Origin: Leeuwenhoekiella blandensis MED217
Lineage (GTDB): Bacteria > Bacteroidota > Bacteroidia > Flavobacteriales > Flavobacteriaceae
Direction: 5' to 3'
Length of the DNA stretch: 64,000 nt
NCBI RefSeq assembly: GCF_000152985.1
Contig: NZ_CH672395.1
Location: forward strand, 3,569,823-3,633,822
In this document: positions 23,478 through 33,782 of the stretch, piece by piece
Position numbering within the stretch: position 1 is the first letter of the stretch
Layout of the letters: each line of letters starts with the position of its first letter
Notes under the pieces: model-generated
What the model was told of the DNA's origin: nothing
What the model saw: only the letters and a program-made list of their open reading frames with translations
The model's database searches: none
Made by a program: the position numbers and the translations under genes

Positions 23478-26400
23478 TTCCAGATGCATCCATTTAGAAA
23501 CTAGGATTGAAACAAACTCCCTACTTGATACGGTTTTTTAGGTTCAACAACTTCCAGATGCATCCATTTAGAAACTAGGATTGAAACACCGGTGCGGTGT
23601 AAACTACACCGTCGCTAGTTTTGTCTTCCAGATGCATCCATTTAGAAACTAGGATTGAAACCTTCCTCTTGAGGTTTCTCGTCTTTTTTCTTTGTAGCTT
23701 CCAGATGCATCCATTTAGAAACTAGGATTGAAACAAACCAACCCTATCTATTAATGTATTACTGAGTTCTCTTCCAGATGCATCCATTTAGAAACTAGGA
23801 TTGAAACAGCATATTCTCAATCTCATTAGCTACAATTTGAGTGCTTCCAGATGCATCCATTTAGAAACTAGGATTGAAACGGTGAATTCAACCCTGACAA
23901 TACAGGAGTAAATGACTTCCAGATGCATCCATTTAGAAACTAGGATTGAAACGCGCACCCGCTTATTTATCTGATTGGTACTTCATCACTTCCAGATGCA
24001 TCCATTTAGAAACTAGGATTGAAACTTCAAGGATATTCTTGAAAAAAGATATGCTGATAACCTTCCAGATGCATCCATTTAGAAACTAGGATTGAAACCC
24101 TTCTCCTTTTTTCCGTCTTGATCTACCTCGTAATCTTCCAGATGCATCCATTTAGAAACTAGGATTGAAACAGTAAAACATATTTGAAGAACTCCCATTG
24201 CCGTAATCTTCCAGATGCATCCATTTAGAAACTAGGATTGAAACTAGCTTTTTGAACGTCTATAACGGTCTCGCATATGCTTCCAGATGCATCCATTTAG
24301 AAACTAGGATTGAAACTAAATAAAGACCGAAACACAGTAAGGCATAGTTATCTTCCAGATGCATCCATTTAGAAACTAGGATTGAAACGAATTGACTAAG
24401 CCTGTAGGAGAAACTACTAAAATCCTTCCAGATGCATCCATTTAGAAACTAGGATTGAAACTGGGAATTAGATTTTGGTAAAGAAAACTACAGATTCTTC
24501 CAGATGCATCCATTTAGAAACTAGGATTGAAACCAAATATGGACTTACGTAAAGAGTTAATTGATTTTTCTTCCAGATGCATCCATTTAGAAACTAGGAT
24601 TGAAACCTGATGTTATCCCAGGTGTAATTTTGTGAAGTACCCTTCCAGATGCATCCATTTAGAAACTAGGATTGAAACATGCCTATGCAGCAGTTTTTGC
24701 AGATGGTTTCTAAACTTCCAGATGCATCCATTTAGAAACTAGGATTGAAACCTGTCTGGGAAAATAGCGTCTAAGGTTAATTTTGATCTTCCAGATGCAT
24801 CCATTTAGAAACTAGGATTGAAACAGTTTTAGGATCTAGTGGCGGCGGTAGCGCTGCTGCAGCTTCCAGATGCATCCATTTAGAAACTAGGATTGAAACT
24901 GGCCGGTGATAAAGAACTGGCAAAAAACAGCGTGCGCTTCCAGATGCATCCATTTAGAAACTAGGATTGAAACTCCATATGTAAAAGAAAGCAATGCTGG
25001 GGTTATGGCTTCCAGATGCATCCATTTAGAAACTAGGATTGAAACAAAGTAGCTTAATTAAGTGCCGTTAAATAAAAACGGCTTCCAGATGCATCCATTT
25101 AGAAACTAGGATTGAAACATTATGCACGTTCACGTGATCGCGTGAAGGGTTTCACTTCCAGATGCATCCATTTAGAAACTAGGATTGAAACAAAAAGTTT
25201 ACTAACAATCTAAATGATGTTGAACAGGCTTCCAGATGCATCCATTTAGAAACTAGGATTGAAACGAAAAGCAGGAGTTTGGCGGTGTTATTAAAGGCCG
25301 TCTTCCAGATGCATCCATTTAGAAACTAGGATTGAAACCTAATAATCGCAGCCGGAGTAGTTTATTCTGCTGCAACTTCCAGATGCATCCATTTAGAAAC
25401 TAGGATTGAAACAAATACTTTGCTTCTATATCGCTAAAGCATAAAGACTTCCAGATGCATCCATTTAGAAACTAGGATTGAAACTCAAGTGTTGACTTTC
25501 GATGTGTTAATGAAATTCCTCTTCCAGATGCATCCATTTAGAAACTAGGATTGAAACTTTAAACGTCATTGAATCTGAATTGAAAATATTTACTTCCAGA
25601 TGCATCCATTTAGAAACTAGGATTGAAACTCCTTCTCCAGTGTTTACCGGATTATTAGAAGGTACTTCCAGATGCATCCATTTAGAAACTAGGATTGAAA
25701 CGATAAGCTACCTGCTCAAAACACAATTCAAGTTACCTTCCAGATGCATCCATTTAGAAACTAGGATTGAAACCTACTTGCATCTGTCACCAATGTCCTA
25801 AGCATATTCGCTTCCAGATGCATCCATTTAGAAACTAGGATTGAAACAACCAGAATACGGTTACATACCAGTTGACTAATGAACTTCCAGATGCATCCAT
25901 TTAGAAACTAGGATTGAAACATTACTTTCTGATACCTCATATCACGCGCAAGATTCTTCCAGATGCATCCATTTAGAAACTAGGATTGAAACCAAACAGT
26001 TCTTTCGCACCTTTTGAAGATGGAATGCTTCCAGATGCATCCATTTAGAAACTAGGATTGAAACCTTGGTGGTGGTGACTTCAAAAAATCGGTTATTGAT
26101 CTTCCAGATGCATCCATTTAGAAACTAGGATTGAAACAAAAATTAAAAGACTTTGCTTATCAAGAATATGGTACTTCCAGATGCATCCATTTAGAAACTA
26201 GGATTGAAACAAAGAAGCTTGGAGAGGAGCAAGAAAAGCTGTAAGCTTCCAGATGCATCCATTTAGAAACTAGGATTGAAACATTCTGCCTGCACATCTG
26301 CGTTTGCCGTCCAGTTTCTTCCAGATGCATCCATTTAGAAACTAGGATTGAAACTGACTACCCCTTAATTCAAATGATGCTTGATCCTGCTTCCAGATGC

Positions 26401-29400
26401 ATCCATTTAGAAACTAGGATTGAAACGATTTACCTGAACCAAAGCCGCCAACAATACCCGTGTCTTCCAGATGCATCCATTTAGAAACTAGGATTGAAAC
26501 TTACTTCATTGGCGATGAAGAGAACTTTGTAAGATCTTCCAGATGCATCCATTTAGAAACTAGGATTGAAACAAAAGTATGTGTAGCTCATTAGTTGAAG
26601 TTTTCAGGTCTTCCAGATGCATCCATTTAGAAACTAGGATTGAAACCAATCTCTAACCGGATTGAAGCGATTTGAAACCTTCTTCCAGATGCATCCATTT
26701 AGAAACTAGGATTGAAACTGAAAGTGCCTATGGTTACCCACCGGGCCCAAGCCGCTTCCAGATGCATCCATTTAGAAACTAGGATTGAAACTTGTCCGCT
26801 TTTTTGCCGGTGGTTTTCTCTTTCACTCTTCCAGATGCATCCATTTAGAAACTAGGATTGAAACTGAGTTGGGGACCACTGGATGCAAAAGGGAAGCCGG
26901 CTTCCAGATGCATCCATTTAGAAACTAGGATTGAAACATTAAAAATTAACCTTAAAAAAGACCACAAGCACTCTTCCAGATGCATCCATTTAGAAACTAG
27001 GATTGAAACAAGGACTGATATAAATCAATATAAAAAAGCTCTAACTTCCAGATGCATCCATTTAGAAACTAGGATTGAAACAGAAATGTATGGGCGTTAT
27101 TACAAACGGATCTCATTCTTCCAGATGCATCCATTTAGAAACTAGGATTGAAACAATTAACCGCTTTTGCTGTTATACGGTCCTGCATAGCTTCCAGATG
27201 CATCCATTTAGAAACTAGGATTGAAACGAAGTTTCGCCTGGTTTCCATAGCGGTGTAAAAACTCTTCCAGATGCATCCATTTAGAAACTAGGATTGAAAC
27301 TGGTTCTGAATGTTGTTAAGTTCTCATCTGTAGGCCTTCCAGATGCATCCATTTAGAAACTAGGATTGAAACGCTACTTCACCGTTTGAATAATAGATTT
27401 CATTTTTACTTCCAGATGCATCCATTTAGAAACTAGGATTGAAACGGTAACGCTTCCGGTTTCTTCTATGTAAATCTGTGCACTTCCAGATGCATCCATT
27501 TAGAAACTAGGATTGAAACGATAATGCTACATGGGATTATGAATTTTGCGGAAGCCTTCCAGATGCATCCATTTAGAAACTAGGATTGAAACTTTAAAAA
27601 GCAATTTGGAAACAATTGTAGTCGAAAAGCTTCCAGATGCATCCATTTAGAAACTAGGATTGAAACGCAAAAACCTTATTTAAGGTGAAATTTGAAGGCG
27701 TCTTCCAGATGCATCCATTTAGAAACTAGGATTGAAACGTCCACGTTTACCTAACACCGCATATCTTCAAGACGCTTCCAGATGCATCCTTTTAGAAACT
27801 TGGATTGAAACCCCTTTACCAGTAGTTTTACTGTTGCCATTTCCCGCTTCCAGATACATCCAATTAGAAACTAGGATCGAAACAAATGAAAATAAGAAAG
27901 TTGAACAAAAAGACCGGTTCTTCCAGATGCATCCATTTAGAAATTAGGATTGAAACGGGGCGTTTGTAACCGGTTTAAACGACAATTTAAGCTTCCAGAT
28001 ACATCCATTTAGAAACTTGGATTGAAACTGACACCGGAGGAAGCTAAAGAGCTGCGGGAACTATTTTCCAGATGCATCCATTTAGAAACTAGGATTGAAA
28101 CACCGCATTGTTATACCCGCTAGCGATCCAGTTTGCAACTTCCAGATGCATCCAACTAGAAACTAGGATTAAAACAATTGAATGAATACTGCTGTGTAGT
28201 ACGGCGGGCGGTCTTCCAAATGCATCCAATTAGAAACTAGGATTAAAACAATTGAATGAATACTGCTGTGTAGTACGGCGGGCGGTCTTCCAAATGCATC
28301 CAATTAGAAACTAGGATTGAAACACGCTTGCTGTTGTAGTTGTCGGCTCTGTAATGTACTTCCAGATGCATCCAATTAGAAACTAGGATTGAAACAGACG
28401 ATCAATTATTAAACCCTCATCATCATTCACTAACTTCCAGATGCATCCAATTAGAAACTAGGATTGAAACTCAGCCTTCTTTTTTGCGCCTGTGGTAACT
28501 GTGGTTCTTCCAGATGCATCCAATTAGAAACTAGGATTGAAACCCATTTGCCGTTTACTTTAACGGTTGGGGCTATGTAGTCTTCCAGATGCATCCAATT
28601 AGAAACTAGGATTGAAACGGATTATGGGTTGAAGAGAACAAAGACATCTTGAAACAATCTTCCAGATGCATCCAATTAGAAACTAGGATTGAAACTCAAT
28701 ACCAAAACCTCTCACCATTTCTTGAAGCTTCTTCCAGATGCATCCAATTAGAAACTAGGATTGAAACCCGTTATGCTTAATTGATTTTGAGTAAACGCCC
28801 TCCCTTCCAGATGCATCCAATTAGAAACTAGGATTGAAACATAGCTTCAGACCATTCTGAATCATTTCTTAAGTTTCTTCCAGATGCATCCAATTAGAAA
28901 CTAGGATTGAAACCTCACTAGGCCGCCTTGCTCCAGATCAAAATAAGCACTTCCAGATGCATCCAATTAGAAACTAGGATTGAAACTTAGGGTTGGTGAT
29001 GGGTTTGGATATATGGGAGTTCTTCCAGATGCATCCAATTAGAAACTAGGATTGAAACGGGCTTTGGTTTTTAGCAATTATTCTCAAATAAGGGCTTCCA
29101 GATGCATCCAATTAGAAACTAGGATTGAAACTAGTGTACCGAGATTCTAAACAACAAACGGTATATCTTCCAGATGCATCCAATTAGAAACTAGGATTGA
29201 AACTTATTACTTGTAGTCGTATTTACTTTTCCTATCATACTTCCAGATGCATCCAATTAGAAACTAGGATTGAAACACGAGATAATAACAGAGATTGAAA
29301 ACGAACTTAAAGCTTCCAGATGCATCCAATTAGAAACTAGGATTGAAACTAGAATACCCGTGGACATATGCCGATTGTGCACAGTCTTCCAGATGCATCC

Positions 29401-30875
29401 AATTAGAAACTAGGATTGAAACACCGGTATTACGCTTACTTATACCTTGCTGAGGTTCTTCCAGATGCATCCAATTAGAAACTAGGATTGAAACACGTAC
29501 TTTAGTTTCTCAGCTTCAGTAAGTGAAGAACTTCCAGATGCATCCAATTAGAAACTAGGATTGAAACTAGATCGTTCTAATTCGCTGCGCATACGGGTGG
29601 TGATCTTCCAGATGCATCCAATTAGAAACTAGGATTGAAACTTAGAAACTTTCTCAAGCTCCTTAAGCGCAGATTTACTTCCAGATGCATCCAATTAGAA
29701 ACTAGGATTGAAACACACTTTGCGCGCTTGCGGGATCTCTTTTGACGAACCTTCCAGATGCATCCAATTAGAAACTAGGATTGAAACAATTCTGCGTGTG
29801 ACTGGTCCTGTTTGATGATGAGTCTTCCAGATGCATCCAATTAGAAACTAGGATTGAAACTAGTAGTCGGCATTCAATGAAAGCCCGCTATTTATCTTCC
29901 AGATGCATCCAATTAGAAACTAGGATTGAAACACCTTTGGTGATGCATACCGTACAGAAGAGCAGCAGCTTCCAGATGCATCCAATTAGAAACTAGGATT
30001 GAAACATGATGAGGAAGCGTGGTTTTCAAAGGATAAAAAGGCTTCCAGATGCATCCAATTAGAAACTAGGATTGAAACTGGACCGTGCGCGCAAAGCGAC
30101 CGTGCCGGGAGCGCTTCCAGATGCATCCAATTAGAAACTAGGATTGAAACTCGTTAACATCAACAGCCAACAGTTTTTCTTCCGCCTTCCAGATGCATCC
30201 AATTAGAAACTAGGATTGAAACCGGCAATTTTTTCTTGATCAATTAAAGCAGCCTCATCTTCCAGATGCATCCAATTAGAAACTAGGATTGAAACAAACC
30301 TCATCATTCGCATTAAATGAATAATCGCGGCTTCCAGATGCATCCAATTAGAAACTAGGATTGAAACAATACATCATAATCATCTTCATATAAAGGGTAC
30401 ATCTTCCAGATGCATCCAATTAGAAACTAGGATTGAAACACCTAAACAACATATCGCCCCTTGAGTTCTTGAGACCTTCCAGATGCATCCAATTAGAAAC
30501 TAGGATTGAAACGCCGTGCGCTGAAGTTGTCATAATCATTATAGATCCTTCCAGATCCATCCAATTAGAAACTAGGATTGAAACGTGAGTTCATTAACCC
30601 AGTTATTAAAAGCTCTTAAAACTTCCAGATGCATCCAATTAAAAACTAGGATTGAAACAAGCCCTCAGACCTTTTAAAACAGACTGAAAAACGACTTCCA
30701 GATGCATCCAATTAGAAGCTAGGATTGAAACCCGTAATGATAAAATCAAAAAGCATCAAGAGCAATTCTTCCAGATGCATCCAATTAGAAACTAGGATTG
30801 AAACAAGCCCTTACCCTGAGGAGCAACAGGCTTTTCTGCTTCCAGACCCATCCAATTAGAAATCAAGATTTAAAT
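23478..30875 (+). CRISPR. Type I-B CRISPR array, about 102 repeats
   Basis: I counted 102 repeat copies and 101 spacers over 7398 bp, with a 37-nt repeat and spacers of about 35-38 nt (period about 73). The repeat opens CTTCCAGATGCATCC and closes GAAACTAGGATTGAAAC; the ATTGAAAC end is typical of type I-B handles. Position 17 is T (CCATTTAG) in nearly all of copies 1-64 and A (CCAATTAG) in nearly all of copies 66-102. Copies 60-67 (27775-28323) are unusually mutated. The last copy (30839-30875) is strongly degenerate, marking the trailer. The short frames seen inside the array are artefacts of the repeat. The same strand as the cas genes is taken as the transcribed strand. Confidence 0.98.
28176..28286 (+). 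repeat. Tandemly duplicated spacer inside the array
   Basis: The 37-nt spacer beginning AATTGAATGAATACTGCTG occurs twice in a row, at 28176-28212 and 28250-28286. The repeat between them and the one before both carry the rare ending GGATTAAAAC. A repeat-spacer unit was therefore duplicated within the array. Confidence 0.9.
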
Positions 30876-31197
30876 TACCGTCCTTATCCTATCAGTGTTC
30901 ATGTAAATCTTTCAATTTTAACCAATAAAAATTATAGATAATTTTTGATTTAGTCCATTACTCTCGCAGACGGTAAACGAAGGGTATTAGTCAGGAAATA
31001 GCTGTAACTGCTAACTCGAACAGCGCCGGGATAAGTACCCTGAAAAATAAAGAGGCTTTCCTGAGTAATCAGGCAGCCTCTTCTAGTTTTACAATTCGTA
31101 AATAAGAATAAATATTTAAAAAGTATTTGTTTTCCTTTAGAGTGAATACTATTGCCCCACCAATTGAATTCAAATGGAGATTCTCTGATTCGCTAAA
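30876..31197. other. CRISPR trailer and gene-free gap
   Basis: 322 bp with no gene between the last degenerate repeat and the recombinase stop. It holds AT-rich sequence up to about 30960, a more GC-rich patch at 30966-31042 (CAGACGGTAAACG.. AACAGCGCCGGGATAAG), and a strong hairpin terminator at 31051-31081. Nothing else recognisable. Confidence 0.7.
31051..31081. terminator. Bidirectional hairpin terminator
   Basis: AGAGGCT pairs with AGCCTCT, and CCTGA with TCAGG inside, with loop GTAA. On the minus strand the stem is followed by a T-rich run (TTTATTTTT), suiting the recombinase gene; on the plus strand CTAGTTTTA follows. It separates the array from the recombinase. Confidence 0.75.
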
Positions 31198-32466
31198 TCA
31201 TCTGATAATTTTTAAATTAGAAATTGGCCGTTTAGGTGTTTTACTTTTGGATTGCAAAACTTCTTGAAGTTTGTTCATATCCTCTTCTACTTTTTTGTCT
31301 AAAACACGGGCATAGATCTGTGTAGTTGCTATTTTGGTATGTCCTAAAAGCTTAGAAACGGTTTCTATGGGCATTCCATTACTCAGTGTCACCGTTGTAG
31401 CAAACGTATGACGTGCCATATGGAACGTCAGATTCTTGGTAAGTCCACAAGCCTCCGCAATTTCTTTTAAATATAAATTGGCGCGCTCATTGGTTATAGG
31501 TGGGAATAAAGTACCTGAAACTTCTGTTAATGGATGCTCCCTATACTTTTCAATAAGCCTAAGAGCCGTAGGCATTAAAGGTACTTTTACACGGGTATTT
31601 GTTTTCTGTCTATTCGTGACAATCCATTTTTTATCGTCTTCACCCTTCCAGATATTATTAGGTGTTAGCTTGTTTAAATCCGCATAACTGATTCCGGTAT
31701 AACAACTAAACAAAAAAAGATCACGAACACGCTCTAAACGCTCTAATGGAAATTCATAGGTAGCCAAATTAGACAATTCGTGTTCAGAGAGGAATTCACG
31801 ATCTGTTTTTTCAAAGGTCGTTTTCCAGCGTCTAAACGGATCCTTGTCCAGCCACTCTAAATGATAAGCGAGTCGAATCATTTTGCGTAGCCGCTGAATG
31901 TGTTTCATCACCGTATTGTGACTCATAGCTCTTGGATGCCCTTTAGGATAGTATTGCACCAAAAAGCTCTCAAAATCGCAAATAAACTTATAATCCAATC
32001 GCGAAAGAAAGATATCCTCAAGCTTATTTGATTTTAAGAATTTGAGAACATAGTTTTCCGTAATTTGAAAATTCCGAATAGTGCCCTTAGCAAGTGTGCC
32101 CTTGATTTTCTCACTGTGATAATCGATCAATTGAACAAGTGTTTTAGTGCTTTTATCATCCCCCATAAAATAATCCTTGATCATTTGAGCCGTTAGCACC
32201 TTATCTGCTGCTTTCAGCTCCATATAGCTTTGATACAATTGAGATTTGGTCAGATCAAGATATTGATTCAGTTGTTTAGCCATAACCGAGTTACCAAGAA
32301 CCCGTTTACTTTGACTATCCCATAATTCTAGAGGAACATTTCGTTTGAGACTAATGCTTAATCTCTTTTGATCCATGGTGATTCGTGCATAAATAAGCAC
32401 TTCTCCATTTTTGTTTTTGCGTGTATCAGCCCAAAACTGAATTGAAAAGGTTTTTGAAGTTCGCAT
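31198..32466 (-). CDS. Tyrosine recombinase/integrase beside tRNA-Arg
   Basis: 422 residues. An N-terminal arm-binding domain (FSIQFWADTRKNKNGEVLIYARIT) and a SAM-like core-binding domain (about 105-205) precede the catalytic domain. Catalytic residues seen are Lys in QKTNTRVKV, His349 and Arg352 in FHMARHTFA, His376 in LLGHTK, and Tyr385 in QIYARV. The first catalytic Arg is replaced by Ser260 (YTGIS rather than TGLR), a known feature of IntDOT-type recombinases of Bacteroidota conjugative elements. It sits 234 bp from tRNA-Arg and points away from it, suggesting integration of an element at this tRNA, with the CRISPR-Cas region as cargo. Target use is inferred. Confidence 0.9.
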   Translation of the reverse strand: MRTSKTFSIQFWADTRKNKNGEVLIYARITMDQKRLSISLKRNVPLELWDSQSKRVLGNSVMAKQLNQYLDLTKSQLYQSYMELKAADKVLTAQMIKDYFMGDDKSTKTLVQLIDYHSEKIKGTLAKGTIRNFQITENYVLKFLKSNKLEDIFLSRLDYKFICDFESFLVQYYPKGHPRAMSHNTVMKHIQRLRKMIRLAYHLEWLDKDPFRRWKTTFEKTDREFLSEHELSNLATYEFPLERLERVRDLFLFSCYTGISYADLNKLTPNNIWKGEDDKKWIVTNRQKTNTRVKVPLMPTALRLIEKYREHPLTEVSGTLFPPITNERANLYLKEIAEACGLTKNLTFHMARHTFATTVTLSNGMPIETVSKLLGHTKIATTQIYARVLDKKVEEDMNKLQEVLQSKSKTPKRPISNLKIIR

Positions 32467-32644
32467 AGCTTTTGATTTAAATTAAACTTGATTGTTACGA
32501 AAGTCAAATCCAATCCCATCAAAACTCGTAAAGAGGTAGTTTTCTCAGCGGTTAAAAATTGTTACCGCGAAGGAAAAACGTTACCATATTGCTACCATTT
32601 AAACTGAAATCACTTCAAATTAAATGATAGCCTAAAAACTTGAA

Positions 32645-32673
32645 AACCACGTATTTAATAAAAATACGTGGTT
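32645..32673. terminator. Terminator after tRNA-Arg
   Basis: ACCACGTATTT and AAATACGTGGT form a perfect stem with a short A/T loop, flanked by A and T runs on both sides. It lies 28 bp beyond the tRNA 3' end on the minus strand and would end the GIY-YIG/tRNA transcript. Confidence 0.75.
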
Positions 32674-32700
32674 TTTGCATCCATTTATTTGGACCTTTTG

Positions 32701-32774
32701 TGACCCCGGAGGGATTCAAACCCCCAACCCTCAGAGCCGAAATCTGATGCGCTATTCAGTTGCGCCACGGGGCC
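32701..32774 (-). tRNA. tRNA-Arg (anticodon TCG)
   Basis: 74 nt. The acceptor stem GGCCCCG (32774-32768) pairs with CGGGGTC near 32702-32708, with one G-U pair. The D arm is GCGCAACTGAATAGCGC. The anticodon stem TCAGA/TCTGA encloses the loop TTTCGGC, giving anticodon TCG for Arg. The T arm GGGGGTTTGAATCCCTC is standard. CCA is not encoded. It is the only complete copy; three 5'-half copies lie upstream. Confidence 0.95.
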
Positions 32775-32776
32775 AG

Positions 32777-33013
32777 TTACACTATTCTTCTTAAAAATTC
32801 ACGCCCAACTCCAGATTTCAAATATTTCTCATATTCTCTTGCTTCTAATCTGGAAGTAAAGCCCTTACTATAAACCAATTTCCACGGGAGAAATCCTTTT
32901 GTTGATCTATTTTCTCCTCGGTTATGCTGTATTAGTCTTTCTTCTACATCTTCAGCCATGCCTTTATAGAGCCGACCATCTTTTAAACTTTGTAAAACAT
33001 AGACAAAATACAT
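32777..33013 (-). CDS. GIY-YIG nuclease-domain protein, copy 1
   Basis: 78 residues forming a stand-alone GIY-YIG domain: strand YVLQSL, then DGRLYKGM (the YVL-x9-YKG variant of GIY-YIG), the conserved Arg in EERLIQHNRGEN, then PWKLVYSKGFTSRLEAREYEKYLKSG with the catalytic-type Glu. Small proteins of this type are common in Flavobacteria and often annotated as UvrC-like. Its stop lies only 2 bp from the tRNA-Arg 5' end. It is the nearest of three copies at exactly 327 bp spacing and differs from copy 2 at one residue (MAED against MSED). Confidence 0.88.
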   Translation of the reverse strand: MYFVYVLQSLKDGRLYKGMAEDVEERLIQHNRGENRSTKGFLPWKLVYSKGFTSRLEAREYEKYLKSGVGREFLRRIV

Positions 33014-33039
33014 CCTTACAATATTTCAATCTTAACCCC

Positions 33040-33101
33040 AGAGCCGAAACCTGCCTGCCGGCAGGCAGGTCTGATGCGCTATTCAGTTGCGCCACGGGGC
33101 C
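33040..33101 (-). pseudogene. tRNA-Arg 5' half with palindrome in the anticodon loop, copy 1
   Basis: 33070-33101 repeats tRNA nucleotides 1-32 and 33040-33049 repeats nucleotides 33-42. Between them, at 33050-33069, sits the 20 bp perfect palindrome CCTGCCTGCCGGCAGGCAGG. The rest of the tRNA is absent or unrecognisable. It lies directly upstream of GIY-YIG copy 1. Confidence 0.9.
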
Positions 33102-33103
33102 AG

Positions 33104-33340
33104 TTACACTATTCTTCTTAAAAATTCACGCCCAACTCCAGATTTCAAATATTTCTCATATTCTCTTGCTTCTAATCTGGAAGTAAAGCCCTTACTATAA
33201 ACCAATTTCCACGGGAGAAATCCTTTTGTTGATCTATTTTCTCCTCGGTTATGCTGTATTAGTCTTTCTTCTACATCTTCAGACATGCCTTTATAGAGCC
33301 GACCATCTTTTAAACTTTGTAAAACATAGACAAAATACAT
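33104..33340 (-). CDS. GIY-YIG nuclease-domain protein, copy 2
   Basis: 78 residues, identical to copy 1 except Ser for Ala in KGMSED. The reading frame and all motif residues (YVL..YKG, Arg, Glu) are intact. It lies 327 bp upstream of copy 1 in the same orientation, between tRNA 5'-half copies. Near identity of coding and non-coding parts indicates recent tandem amplification or homogenisation of the whole unit. Confidence 0.88.
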   Translation of the reverse strand: MYFVYVLQSLKDGRLYKGMSEDVEERLIQHNRGENRSTKGFLPWKLVYSKGFTSRLEAREYEKYLKSGVGREFLRRIV

Positions 33341-33366
33341 CCTTACAATATTTCAATCTCAACCCC

Positions 33367-33428
33367 AAAGCCGAAACCTGCCTGCCGGCAGGCAGGTCTG
33401 ATGCGCTATTCAGTTGCGCCACGGGGCC
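33367..33428 (-). pseudogene. tRNA-Arg 5' half with palindrome in the anticodon loop, copy 2
   Basis: Same layout as copy 1: nucleotides 1-32 at 33397-33428, the 20 bp palindrome at 33377-33396, nucleotides 33-42 at 33367-33376 with one substitution (AAAG for AGAG on the plus strand). Confidence 0.9.
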
Positions 33429-33430
33429 AG

Positions 33431-33667
33431 TTACACTATTCTTCTTAAAAATTCACGCCCAACTCCAGATTTCAAATATTTCTCATATTCTCTTGCTTCT
33501 AATCTGGAAGTAAAGCCCTTACTATAAACCAATTTCCACGGGAGAAATCCTTTTGTTTATCTATTTTCTCCTCGGTTATGCTGTATTAGTCTTTCTTCTA
33601 CATCTTCGGACATGCCTTTATAGAGCCGACCATCTTTTAAACTTTGTAAAACATAGACAAAATACAT
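33431..33667 (-). pseudogene. GIY-YIG nuclease-domain gene, copy 3, nonsense mutation
   Basis: Same 237 bp unit as copies 1 and 2, but codon 37 is TAA instead of TCA (33557-33559), so only a 36-residue fragment with the first motifs would be made. The catalytic-type Glu would be lost. A few other substitutions are present. It is the copy furthest from the intact tRNA and, if units were added next to the tRNA, the oldest. Confidence 0.88.
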
Positions 33668-33693
33668 CCTTCCAATATTTCAATCTCAACCCC

Positions 33694-33755
33694 AGAGCCG
33701 AAACCTGCCTGCCGGCAGGCAGGTCTGATGCGCTATTCAGTTGCGCCACGGAGCC
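33694..33755 (-). pseudogene. tRNA-Arg 5' half with palindrome in the anticodon loop, copy 3
   Basis: Nucleotides 1-32 at 33724-33755, the 20 bp palindrome at 33704-33723, nucleotides 33-42 at 33694-33703. The acceptor end has one change (GAGCC for GGGCC on the plus strand). As the outermost copy it probably carries the original 5' half and promoter of the ancestral tRNA gene. Confidence 0.88.
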
Positions 33756-33782
33756 TATTTATTTCGCTAATGCGAAAAATCG

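Noticed and set aside
23478-30875. Several short open frames inside the CRISPR array
   Set aside because: They are translations of the repeat and spacers (recurrent SRCIHLETRIET), not genes.
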